The notes under the pieces are model-generated. The model was given only the letters and a program-made list of their open reading frames with translations. It ran no database searches and had not been told where the DNA came from. DNA of 6,170 nucleotides from NCBI GenBank assembly GCA_003230355.1, contig QIDD01000059.1, positions 1 through 6,170 on the forward strand, given 5' to 3'. Origin of the DNA: Methanobacteriota archaeon. GTDB lineage: Archaea > Hydrothermarchaeota > Hydrothermarchaeia > Hydrothermarchaeales > SZUA-236. A program made the translations under genes and the position numbers. Below, one piece after another: positions 1 through 5,015 of the stretch (within the stretch, counting starts at the first letter, position 1; each line of letters opens with the position of its first letter).

Positions 1-10
1 GAGGCTTTTC

Positions 11-16
11 AAAAAA
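11..16 (-). terminator. Oligo-T terminator candidate after the thermosome gene
   Basis: Read on the minus strand, a run of six T follows the thermosome stop codon by about 25 bases. Archaeal RNA polymerase commonly terminates at such U-rich tracts without a strong hairpin. A run of seven T on the opposite strand (30-36) lies between this tract and the stop, so the short stretch could stop transcription from both directions if a convergent gene lies to the left. The function is inferred from base composition only. Confidence 0.4.
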
Positions 17-40
17 TATATGTGGGAAGTTTTTTTGGGT

Positions 41-1708
41 TTACATCATGGGAGGCATGCCACCCATACCGCCCATGCCCGGAGGCATTCCACCAGGCGG
101 CATTCCACCGCCGCCTCCGCCGAGACCAGAGGCCTGGATAACGTCGTCGATTCGAAGAATCATCACCGCAACCTCGCTTGCAGAATCTACAGCCTGAATC
201 TTCACACGTAGAGGCTCGATAACACCCTCAGCAGCCATGTCCTTTATCTTACCGTCGTTTACATCGAGTCCGAAGCGCGCGCCGCCTTTCTCCTCATGTT
301 TAGAGCGAATAGCGACAATCACGTCAATCGGGTCAAGACCCGCGTTTTCCGCAAGCGCCCGGGGAATCACCTCAAGGGAATCGGCAAAAGACTCAATCGC
401 AAGCTGCTCACGACCGCCAACACCCTTAGCAAAGTCCCGCAGACCCTTCGCAGCCTCTGCCTCAGGCGCGCCTCCGCCGGCAACAATCTTCTGATCCTTA
501 ATTGCCGTTGTCACAACGCCAAGCGCGTCTTCAAGGCTTCGCTCAATCTCATCGACAATATGCTCTGTCCCACCCCTTACAAGAATGCTAACAGACTTGG
601 GATCCTTGCATTCTTTTACAAAGGTCATCTCATCGTCACCGATCTTCACAACCTCAACAACACCTGCAGAACCAAGATCATCACCTGTTAGATCGTCAAG
701 GTTTGTAACAATGCTTGCGCCCGTTGCCTTAGCAAGCCGTTCCATATCACTCTTCTTCGCACGCTTGATTGCGAAGATTCCTGCCTTCGCCAGGTAGTGC
801 TCGGCAAGATCGTCAATGCCCTTCTGCACAAAAAGTACATTCGCCCCGGAAGAGCTGATCTTTTCAACCATGTCCTTAAGCGTTTTCTCCTCTTCACCCA
901 AAAAGGCTTTGAGCTGGTTTGGATCAGTTATCCGAATCTCAGCATCCACCTCAGTATCCTTGACCTCAAGCGCCGAGTTCACAAGGGCGATCCTTGCCTT
1001 TTCAACACGCTCAGGCATAGATGAATGAGACCTGTCCTTATCAACAATCACACCTGTTATCAGCTCGGTATTATCAACATGGGCACCGGTCTTCTTCTCG
1101 ATCTTAATGTCATCAACATCGATTACAATCTTGGACCCTTGCTTTTCAGACACGGCGTTTACAGCGTCTACAACTATTTTGCTGAGAAAATCCTTGGCGT
1201 TTTCCGATCCCTTGCCAGTCATGGCGGTGGATGCTATCTGGGTCAGAACGCTGCTATCGGTAATCGAGATCTTGTCAGAAAATCCTTCAAGTATTTCTCT
1301 GGCCTTATCTGCCGCCATCCGATATCCCTGGGCAATAATCGTCGGATGAATATCCTGCTCGATAAGTCCCTCCGCCCGCTTGAGAAGCTCGCCTGCAAGA
1401 ACAACGGCAGTCGTGGTCCCGTCGCCAACCTCGTTTTCCTGGGTCTTGGCAACTTCAACCATCATCTTCGCAGCCGGATGCTCAATATCCATATTTTTAA
1501 GGATAGTTACGCCATCATTGGTCACAACAATGTCTCCGAGGCTGTCTACAAGCATTTTATCCATGCCACGGGGGCCAAGGGTGCTTTTCACTGCTTCGGC
1601 GATAACCTTTGCCGCGAGTATATTTGTACTCTGCGCGTCTCTACCACGCCTTCTTTCTGTGCCTTCTCTTAATATCAATATAGGCTGTCCGCTCAGTTGC
1701 GATGACAT
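41..1708 (-). CDS. ths: Thermosome subunit (group II chaperonin, Cpn60/TCP-1 family)
   Basis: Encodes a cytosolic ATP-dependent chaperonin subunit that assembles into double-ring complexes with a built-in lid and refolds proteins. The 555-residue product has the usual family length. Visible landmarks are the N-terminal equatorial motif [13 protein letters not shown] (about residues 44-56), NDGVTIL (64-70), the nucleotide-binding GDGTTT (95-100), an apical domain around 215-365 with [10 protein letters not shown] (378-387), GGGAPE near 411-416, REQLAIE near 433-439, and a Gly/Met/Pro-rich C-terminal tail (528-555) typical of archaeal subunits. The frame opens three codons earlier at a TTG (1717), but that codon abuts the GGAGGA ribosome-binding sequence (1718-1723). 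The ATG at 1708 lies 10 bases after GGAGG and is therefore preferred. It has its own promoter in the upstream gap. Many archaea carry two or three paralogues, so the exact subunit letter is unknown. Confidence 0.97.
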   Translation of the reverse strand: MSSQLSGQPILILREGTERRRGRDAQSTNILAAKVIAEAVKSTLGPRGMDKMLVDSLGDIVVTNDGVTILKNMDIEHPAAKMMVEVAKTQENEVGDGTTTAVVLAGELLKRAEGLIEQDIHPTIIAQGYRMAADKAREILEGFSDKISITDSSVLTQIASTAMTGKGSENAKDFLSKIVVDAVNAVSEKQGSKIVIDVDDIKIEKKTGAHVDNTELITGVIVDKDRSHSSMPERVEKARIALVNSALEVKDTEVDAEIRITDPNQLKAFLGEEEKTLKDMVEKISSSGANVLFVQKGIDDLAEHYLAKAGIFAIKRAKKSDMERLAKATGASIVTNLDDLTGDDLGSAGVVEVVKIGDDEMTFVKECKDPKSVSILVRGGTEHIVDEIERSLEDALGVVTTAIKDQKIVAGGGAPEAEAAKGLRDFAKGVGGREQLAIESFADSLEVIPRALAENAGLDPIDVIVAIRSKHEEKGGARFGLDVNDGKIKDMAAEGVIEPLRVKIQAVDSASEVAVMILRIDDVIQASGLGGGGGGMPPGGMPPGMGGMGGMPPMM

Positions 1709-1717
1709 ATCTTTCAA

Positions 1718-1723
1718 TCCTCC
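1718..1723 (-). promoter_or_regulatory. Ribosome-binding site of the thermosome gene
   Basis: On the minus strand this reads GGAGGA, complementary to the archaeal 16S rRNA tail. It sits 9-10 bases before the ATG at 1708 and directly against the TTG at 1717. This spacing rules out the TTG and decides the start. Confidence 0.75.
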
Positions 1724-1768
1724 ATAAAATGTTCTTTAGAATTATATGAATCCATGACTTTATCCTTG

Positions 1769-1779
1769 TATATAAATTT
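1769..1779 (-). promoter_or_regulatory. TATA box (box A) of the thermosome gene
   Basis: The minus strand reads AAATTTATATA, very close to the archaeal box A consensus. It lies about 60 bases before the thermosome ATG. With the usual spacing of about 25 bases from box centre to start site, transcription would begin near 1747. That gives a leader of roughly 40 bases that includes the GGAGGA site. The start site is inferred. Confidence 0.7.
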
Positions 1780-1806
1780 AGTGGCAAACTGCTTTCTAAA
1801 ATCGGG

Positions 1807-1817
1807 TTGACCGTCAA
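1807..1817. promoter_or_regulatory. Palindrome TTGAC-C-GTCAA, candidate operator (copy 1)
   Basis: A perfect 5+1+5 inverted repeat centred 28-38 bases upstream of the thermosome box A, roughly at -60 to -70 from the predicted start site. That is where an archaeal activator or repressor could bind. The same half-sites recur at 1897-1907 with only the central base changed. No regulator can be named from the sequence, and it does not match the CTAAC-N5-GTTAG motif known for HSR1 in Archaeoglobus. Confidence 0.45.
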
Positions 1818-1857
1818 TTCAGTTTGTAAGATCATATAACCCTGACGATTGCTGTGA

Positions 1858-1880
1858 ATAATAATATTATCATATTTTTA
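1858..1880. promoter_or_regulatory. AT-rich patch, possible second promoter element
   Basis: A run made almost only of A and T, including the palindrome ATAATATTAT (1861-1870), lies between the two TTGAC-N-GTCAA sites. On the minus strand it contains TAAAAATATGATAATA, which could serve as an alternative box A giving a leader of about 140 bases for the thermosome, or as an easily melted or bent spacer. There is no direct evidence for either role. Confidence 0.2.
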
Positions 1881-1896
1881 TCAACGGATCATCAAG

Positions 1897-1907
1897 TTGA
1901 CTGTCAA
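1897..1907. promoter_or_regulatory. Palindrome TTGAC-T-GTCAA, candidate operator (copy 2)
   Basis: The second perfect copy of the 5+1+5 inverted repeat, exactly 90 bases from the first. A further half-site, TCAAC (1881-1885), lies just beside it and pairs with GTTGA at 1896-1900. The recurrence of an identical arm sequence in a non-coding gap is why both are listed as candidate protein-binding sites. Confidence 0.45.
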
Positions 1908-1910
1908 ATG

Positions 1911-2005
1911 AATTTCTGGTTCTGGGCGCAGCGATTTGCATGTGTGAATAGATGGACGGCGGCTTTGATGAGACACTCTTAAATCCGCACAATGTCCCAG
2001 AGTTT
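1911..2005. other. Intergenic stretch after the amidase gene, nothing recognised
   Basis: This is the remaining part of the 297-base gap between the amidase stop and the thermosome start. No convincing hairpin, oligo-T terminator for the amidase, RNA gene or supported small ORF is visible. A 29-codon frame starting at 1952 on the plus strand has no ribosome-binding site and runs into the antisense of the amidase gene. Confidence 0.4.
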
Positions 2006-3367
2006 TCAGCGGCCGGGCTCTTGGTTTTCAGTCAGAGCTGATAGTATGTTCGGGCAGCTTAAAGGGTGAACATGCATATAGCCTGCGAGGACATTTTTCT
2101 TCATCATTCCGTCGCGAGCACCATCGATTCCGCGGCCCCGCAGGGTTTTAAATGCGAAATCGGCCTTGCCAGTCAACCGGGCCTGTGAGTGATGGAACAC
2201 ATGCCCTCGGATAATGTCTCCTTTTCCAGCGAGCAAACTGTTACAGATGGCTTGGTTTATCACATAGCCCATGCCCACATAGCGCTTCTGCATCTCAGTT
2301 TCAAGGGGCAAAAAACCCGTCATCTCAAACTCGCCCGCATCGGTTGATATTGACTCTCCCAGATACATCAGCCCCCCGCACTCGCCATACACCCGCCCGC
2401 CGGCTGCGCAGAAATCATAGACACTGCTGCGAAAACCCGTATTTTTCTCAAGGCTGGATGCATAGACCTCTGGAAAGCCGCCGCCAATATAGAGCGAATC
2501 AACCCTTGGCAGTTTTTTATCGTGAAGTGCGTCTATGTAAACCAGCTCTGCCCTTGCCTCTATCTGCTTCAGCGACTCAGCATAGTAGAACCTAAAAGCA
2601 TTGTCAAAGACAACACCTACCTTGGCCTTTGTTCTCTCACAAGTTTGCGGCTCTGATTCCGATATATCCATAGGCCCTGCTGAACCTGCGATTTCAATTA
2701 TGCGGTCAATATCCACATATTCTTCAACAACCCTGGTAAGGGCTTGAAAATCTGATTTCAGCTCATGGGCTGGCACAAGCCCAAGGTGACGTTCAGGCAG
2801 ATGTAAATCATCGGTTTTGGGAAGCGCGCCTAAAACCTCTACACCGGAGAGCTGCTCCACAGCCTCTGTGACTTTGTCTTTGTGCCGTTTGCTTCCAACA
2901 CTATTCAAAACCACGCCTGCAAGATTCAGCTCTGAATCGAAGTCGCGAAAACCCCGTACAACGGCGGCCGCGCTTCTCGCAGTCTTAGCAACGTTTACTG
3001 ATAGTATCACGGGTGCTGAGAGTATCTTTGCAACCTCGGCCGTGCTTCCAACCTCGCTTGTCGCATCAATACTGTCAAAAAGACCCATCACACCCTCTAC
3101 AACCGCAATATCCGCGCTTCGGCATCCCCTGGCAAAGGACTCAAGAATATCCCTCCGGTTCATTAGAAAGCTGTCCAGATTCCGCGACGGACGCTGGGTA
3201 GAAGCTCTGTGAAACATGGGGTCAATAAAATCCGGGCCAACCTTAAAAGGCGCAACTGAAAGGCCCCTCTCTTTAAAACCATGCATAAGCCCGATGGATA
3301 GAACTGTTTTGCCTGCGCCGGAGCTCACACCACCAACAACGATTCGTGGAAAGCATCTGCCAGTCAT
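2006..3367 (-). CDS. cbiA: Cobyrinate / Ni-sirohydrochlorin a,c-diamide synthase (CbiA/CfbB family)
   Basis: Cytosolic glutamine- and ATP-dependent amidase that converts the a and c acetate side chains of a tetrapyrrole to amides. The substrate is cobyrinate in cobalamin synthesis, or Ni-sirohydrochlorin in coenzyme F430 synthesis (then named cfbB). The 453-residue product has full family length. The N-terminal ATP-binding domain shows the P-loop GGVSSGAGKT (12-21), KVGPDFIDPMFH (42-53) and VVEGVMGLFD (89-98). The C-terminal class I glutamine amidotransferase domain shows GGGFPE (295-300), the nucleophile Cys330 in YGECGGLMYLG, GHVFHHS (388-394) and YMHVH (430-434), which carries the likely catalytic His. 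The motif usually written GHEFHYS has Val in place of Glu here. The ATG at 3367 has no Shine-Dalgarno sequence, but an A/T box about 27 bases upstream suggests a leaderless mRNA. Neighbouring genes do not settle between the corrinoid and F430 roles. Confidence 0.93.
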   Translation of the reverse strand: MTGRCFPRIVVGGVSSGAGKTVLSIGLMHGFKERGLSVAPFKVGPDFIDPMFHRASTQRPSRNLDSFLMNRRDILESFARGCRSADIAVVEGVMGLFDSIDATSEVGSTAEVAKILSAPVILSVNVAKTARSAAAVVRGFRDFDSELNLAGVVLNSVGSKRHKDKVTEAVEQLSGVEVLGALPKTDDLHLPERHLGLVPAHELKSDFQALTRVVEEYVDIDRIIEIAGSAGPMDISESEPQTCERTKAKVGVVFDNAFRFYYAESLKQIEARAELVYIDALHDKKLPRVDSLYIGGGFPEVYASSLEKNTGFRSSVYDFCAAGGRVYGECGGLMYLGESISTDAGEFEMTGFLPLETEMQKRYVGMGYVINQAICNSLLAGKGDIIRGHVFHHSQARLTGKADFAFKTLRGRGIDGARDGMMKKNVLAGYMHVHPLSCPNILSALTENQEPGR

Positions 3368-3390
3368 CCAGAAGATTTATTAATCTGACA

Positions 3391-3400
3391 ATATAAAAAG
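3391..3400. promoter_or_regulatory. Shared A/T box between divergent amidase and uspA genes
   Basis: The plus strand reads ATATAAAAAG and the minus strand CTTTTTATAT. For the amidase gene the box is centred about 27 bases before the ATG, which would put the transcription start at or next to the start codon (leaderless). For uspA the same box is too close to allow transcription of its Shine-Dalgarno sequence, so TTTATTAATC at 3376-3385 is a more plausible box for that gene, giving a leader of about 15 bases. All start sites are inferred from spacing. Confidence 0.4.
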
Positions 3401-3407
3401 TATAGTT

Positions 3408-3415
3408 GAGGGTGA
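3408..3415 (+). promoter_or_regulatory. Ribosome-binding site of uspA
   Basis: GAGGGTGA closely matches the archaeal anti-Shine-Dalgarno complement GGAGGTGA and ends five bases before the ATG at 3421. The longer frame opening with TTG at 3406 would start inside this site, so it is rejected. Confidence 0.75.
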
Positions 3416-3420
3416 ACGCG

Positions 3421-3846
3421 ATGATTAAAAAGATTCTACTACCCGTGGACGGATCTGAAAATTCCCAGAGAGCAGTTAAAACCTGCATGGAAATGGCAAA
3501 GCCTCTGGGCGCAAAGGTAACAGCGCTTTTTGTAGTTGACTCAACAGCCTACGTAAGCCTGCCAGAAACCTTCATGTGGGAGAATGTGCAGGGGCTTTTA
3601 GAAAAGGAGGGAAAAGAAGCGCTTGAAGGTGTGAAGAAGGCCTTCAAAGACAGCGGGGTGAAACTGAAAACCGAGCTTAAAGAGGGCGGCCCTGCAAAGG
3701 AGATCGTTGAAACAGCAGAAGAGGAAAAAACCGACCTTATAATCATGGGAACAGCTGGCAGAAAGGGACTTGACAGATTCTTCTTAGGATCGGTTTCTGA
3801 AAAAGTGCTCAGATCAGCCTCCTGCAGCGTTATGGTTGTGAAGTAA
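3421..3846 (+). CDS. Universal stress protein, UspA family, ATP-binding type
   Basis: A small cytosolic protein of the Usp superfamily (alpha/beta Rossmann-like fold), usually a dimer and linked to stress survival or ATP sensing. Its exact role in archaea is not established. The 141-residue product is a single Usp domain. It starts with MIKKILLPVDGSENS, whose Asp10 is the usual nucleotide contact. Near the C-terminus it carries GTAGRKGLDRFFLGS (110-124), a perfect match to the G-x2-G-x9-G-S signature of ATP-binding members, followed by SEKVLRSASCSVMVVK. The middle part (residues 52-80) is charged and helical. It diverges from the amidase gene and stands alone as a transcription unit. No obvious terminator follows; the first T6 run is at 3959-3964. 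Confidence 0.93.
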   Translation: MIKKILLPVDGSENSQRAVKTCMEMAKPLGAKVTALFVVDSTAYVSLPETFMWENVQGLLEKEGKEALEGVKKAFKDSGVKLKTELKEGGPAKEIVETAEEEKTDLIIMGTAGRKGLDRFFLGSVSEKVLRSASCSVMVVK

Positions 3847-3861
3847 GCAGGCCGACCGAAA

Positions 3862-3870
3862 ATTATATGG
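3862..3870 (+). promoter_or_regulatory. Possible box A ahead of the orphan signal-peptide frame
   Basis: ATTATATGG lies downstream of the uspA stop. A start site 25-27 bases on would fall near 3892, just before the purine-rich AGGAGGGA at 3909-3916. This is weak evidence based on composition and spacing. Confidence 0.25.
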
Positions 3871-3900
3871 AAATATGGCGCATTCCTAATTTCGAGGTTT

Positions 3901-4092
3901 ATGAGAGTAGGAGGGACTTTGAAATCTGGAGTGATAATTGGACTACTATTAATTCTGATTTTTTCTTTAGCTTCAGGCACTCAATCAAGGGATAACTACG
4001 GTTATATGAGCTTCAAGAAGTCTTCAACTGTAAGGTCAGCGTCTTTGATGAGGTCTCTTAAAGTTCCTCTTTTTACGGGCTTACTTTTGTGA
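3901..4092 (+). pseudogene. Orphan signal-peptide-like frame, probable gene remnant
   Basis: The frame codes for a short basic start, a hydrophobic core (GVIIGLLLILIFSLASG) and a polar segment (TQSRDNYGY), the layout of a secretion signal or N-terminal membrane anchor. A purine-rich AGGAGGGA (3909-3916) sits just before an in-frame TTG (3919), which may be the true start; the ATG at 3901 has GAGGT three bases before it. From about 4002 on, the frame is antisense to the 3' end of hicA, so its last 30 codons are probably not meaningful protein. The simplest reading is the 5' remnant of an exported-protein gene whose body was lost where hicBA now sits. A real 57-63 residue secreted peptide, or pure chance, remain possible. 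Confidence 0.3.
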
Positions 4093-4229
4093 ACAGGAAC
4101 TGAAAGCGTAATATCAAGGTTTTTCTTTATCATAATAACATGGCTCCCCTTCTGTCTAACAACCACCCAACCAGCTTTAGAAAACGCTTTAAGAACTTTA
4201 TCTCCTCTAAGGACTGGGAGCTTGGCCAT
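4002..4229 (-). CDS. hicA: HicA-family mRNA interferase toxin
   Basis: Small toxin of type II HicBA systems. Family members have a dsRNA-binding-like fold and cleave mRNA when not bound by HicB. The 75-residue product has the typical family length and the core signature: AGWVVVRQKGSHVIM (19-33) with the catalytic His30, then a basic strand segment and VPVHKSKPVKRGTLRDLI. It lies 25 bases downstream of hicB on the same strand, so the two are surely co-transcribed. The order is antitoxin first, the reverse of the classical hicAB order but common for these small modules. The ATG at 4229 has no clear Shine-Dalgarno sequence, so translation may depend on hicB. All family residues expected for activity appear intact. 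Confidence 0.9.
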   Translation of the reverse strand: MAKLPVLRGDKVLKAFSKAGWVVVRQKGSHVIMIKKNLDITLSVPVHKSKPVKRGTLRDLIKDADLTVEDFLKLI

Positions 4230-4254
4230 TAAAACAATTGCCCGCTAAAATAGA

Positions 4255-4464
4255 CTACACAACCACTTCCGCTATCTTTTCTATGGAGGAGGTGACCTTG
4301 GCTCTTTCATTCAACACCTCCAGACATCCCTCGATAGCTTCTGTAATGTTTTCTAAAGCCTCTTCTATGGTATCCCCTTGTGAGTGACATCCCGGAATTG
4401 CAGGACAGCTCACATTATATCCTCTATCTTCTTTGTCATCCCTAATAACAACTTTGAGTCTCAT
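4255..4464 (-). CDS. hicB: HicB-family antitoxin (UPF0150 type, short form)
   Basis: Antitoxin partner of HicA, neutralising it by direct binding. The 69-residue product shows the degenerate RNase H-like HicB core: a starting beta strand, YNVSCPAIPGCHSQGDTIEE (16-35), and a helix ALENITEAIEGCLEVLNE (36-53). It ends about 15 residues later, so it lacks the C-terminal ribbon-helix-helix or helix-turn-helix domain of longer HicB proteins. Autorepression by the usual route is therefore uncertain. It is the first gene of the hicB-hicA pair. There is no Shine-Dalgarno sequence before the ATG at 4464, and an A/T-rich stretch about 30 bases upstream suggests a leaderless transcript. Confidence 0.88.
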   Translation of the reverse strand: MRLKVVIRDDKEDRGYNVSCPAIPGCHSQGDTIEEALENITEAIEGCLEVLNERAKVTSSIEKIAEVVV

Positions 4465-4471
4465 ACTTTAC

Positions 4472-4506
4472 TTATCGTTGGTTAACATGTTCTTAAAATT
4501 ATCGTT
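4472..4506. repeat. Direct repeat TTATCGTT x2 in the hicBA promoter region
   Basis: TTATCGTT occurs at 4472-4479 and again at 4499-4506, 27 bases apart, in the short gap between the DtxR-type gene and hicB. Between them lie GTTAAC and ACATGT, two small palindromes. The pair flanks the likely A/T promoter box of hicBA (minus strand TTTTAAGAA) and could be an operator. With copies this short in an A/T-rich region, chance is a real alternative. Confidence 0.3.
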
Positions 4507-4518
4507 AATTTTATCTCA

Positions 4519-4974
4519 CTATCTATTTGTCTTGCAGCACTCCCCTTCAGGTATCTTGTTTGTGTGCGGACACGTGTGGGGGTGGTTGAGCAGTGTGCAT
4601 ATGGCGTCGGCAAATTCCTTGGTCATGTGGTGTTCAAGTCCACAGACAACGTTTTCATCGATGTCGCGTCCAAGGGTTTTTTTCATAAGCGTTTCGATGA
4701 GTCTATGATTTCGTATTATCTGGGTTGCCACCACCCTGCCATTCTCTGTGAGCTGCACACCCTCCCGCCTCCGATAGTTTACAAGCCCGCGTGCTTCCAG
4801 TTTTTTCAGCATCTGCACGGCGCTAGGCGGCGATATGCCGAGGCCTTCTGATACCCGGCTTATCTTTGCAAGGGATTCGCCGTTTTCCTCGAAAATGAGG
4901 AGCTGCTCGAGGTATTCTTCAACGTTCTCGCTAAGCTTTATGTCTCTTACTTTTTCTGCCTTATTGCCTGTCAT
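4519..4974 (-). CDS. DtxR-family metal-dependent transcriptional repressor
   Basis: DNA-binding regulator that, when loaded with Fe2+ or Mn2+, represses metal uptake genes. The 151-residue product has an N-terminal winged helix-turn-helix (about 12-76, with ISPPSAVQMLKKLEARGLV as the recognition part) and a metal-binding dimerisation domain. His90 and Glu94 in NHRLIE, and Cys111, Glu114 and His115 in VVCGLEHHM, match DtxR His79, Glu83, Cys102, Glu105 and His106. The Cys at the primary site favours an iron-type over an MntR-type sensor. The C-terminal SH3-like domain is absent. The tail ends with HPHTCPHTNKIPEGECC. It follows feoB by 41 bases on the same strand, so it probably controls that operon. 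The frame opens at GTG 4986, but that codon is part of an AGGTGA ribosome-binding sequence, so ATG 4974 is chosen. Confidence 0.92.
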   Translation of the reverse strand: MTGNKAEKVRDIKLSENVEEYLEQLLIFEENGESLAKISRVSEGLGISPPSAVQMLKKLEARGLVNYRRREGVQLTENGRVVATQIIRNHRLIETLMKKTLGRDIDENVVCGLEHHMTKEFADAICTLLNHPHTCPHTNKIPEGECCKTNR

Positions 4975-4980
4975 ATTATA

Positions 4981-4987
4981 TTTCACC
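4981..4987 (-). promoter_or_regulatory. Ribosome-binding site of the DtxR-type gene
   Basis: The minus strand reads GGTGAAA, preceded by A, complementary to the archaeal 16S rRNA 3' end. GGTGA ends six bases before ATG 4974. The GTG inside it (4984-4986) is the first possible start of the frame and is rejected for that reason. Confidence 0.7.
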
Positions 4988-5015
4988 TATCTTTAAATCT
5001 ATGAGCGAGTCCTTA

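Noticed and set aside
1025..1672. A 215-codon open frame on the plus strand inside the thermosome gene
   Set aside because: It is entirely antisense to a strongly conserved chaperonin, has no ribosome-binding site, and its protein shows no recognisable motif. It is a shadow frame.
1641..1835. A 64-codon minus-strand frame covering the thermosome leader
   Set aside because: It crosses the thermosome promoter and start codon in another frame, has no convincing Shine-Dalgarno sequence, and its product is unremarkable.
1885..1900. TTGATGA on the minus strand as a box C of a C/D-box guide RNA
   Set aside because: No CTGA box D or D' lies at a suitable distance, so the box set is incomplete.
3535..3545. 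GTTGACTCAAC as a further copy of the palindrome family
   Set aside because: It lies inside the uspA coding sequence at conserved codons, and its arms differ in register from TTGAC-N-GTCAA. Chance is the simpler explanation.
3549..3980. A 143-codon minus-strand frame over uspA
   Set aside because: It is antisense to a clear Usp domain, with Ser/Pro-rich low-complexity translation typical of shadow frames.
4433..4851. Plus-strand frames over the DtxR-type gene
   Set aside because: They are antisense to a well-supported regulator with intact metal ligands and show no recognisable domain.
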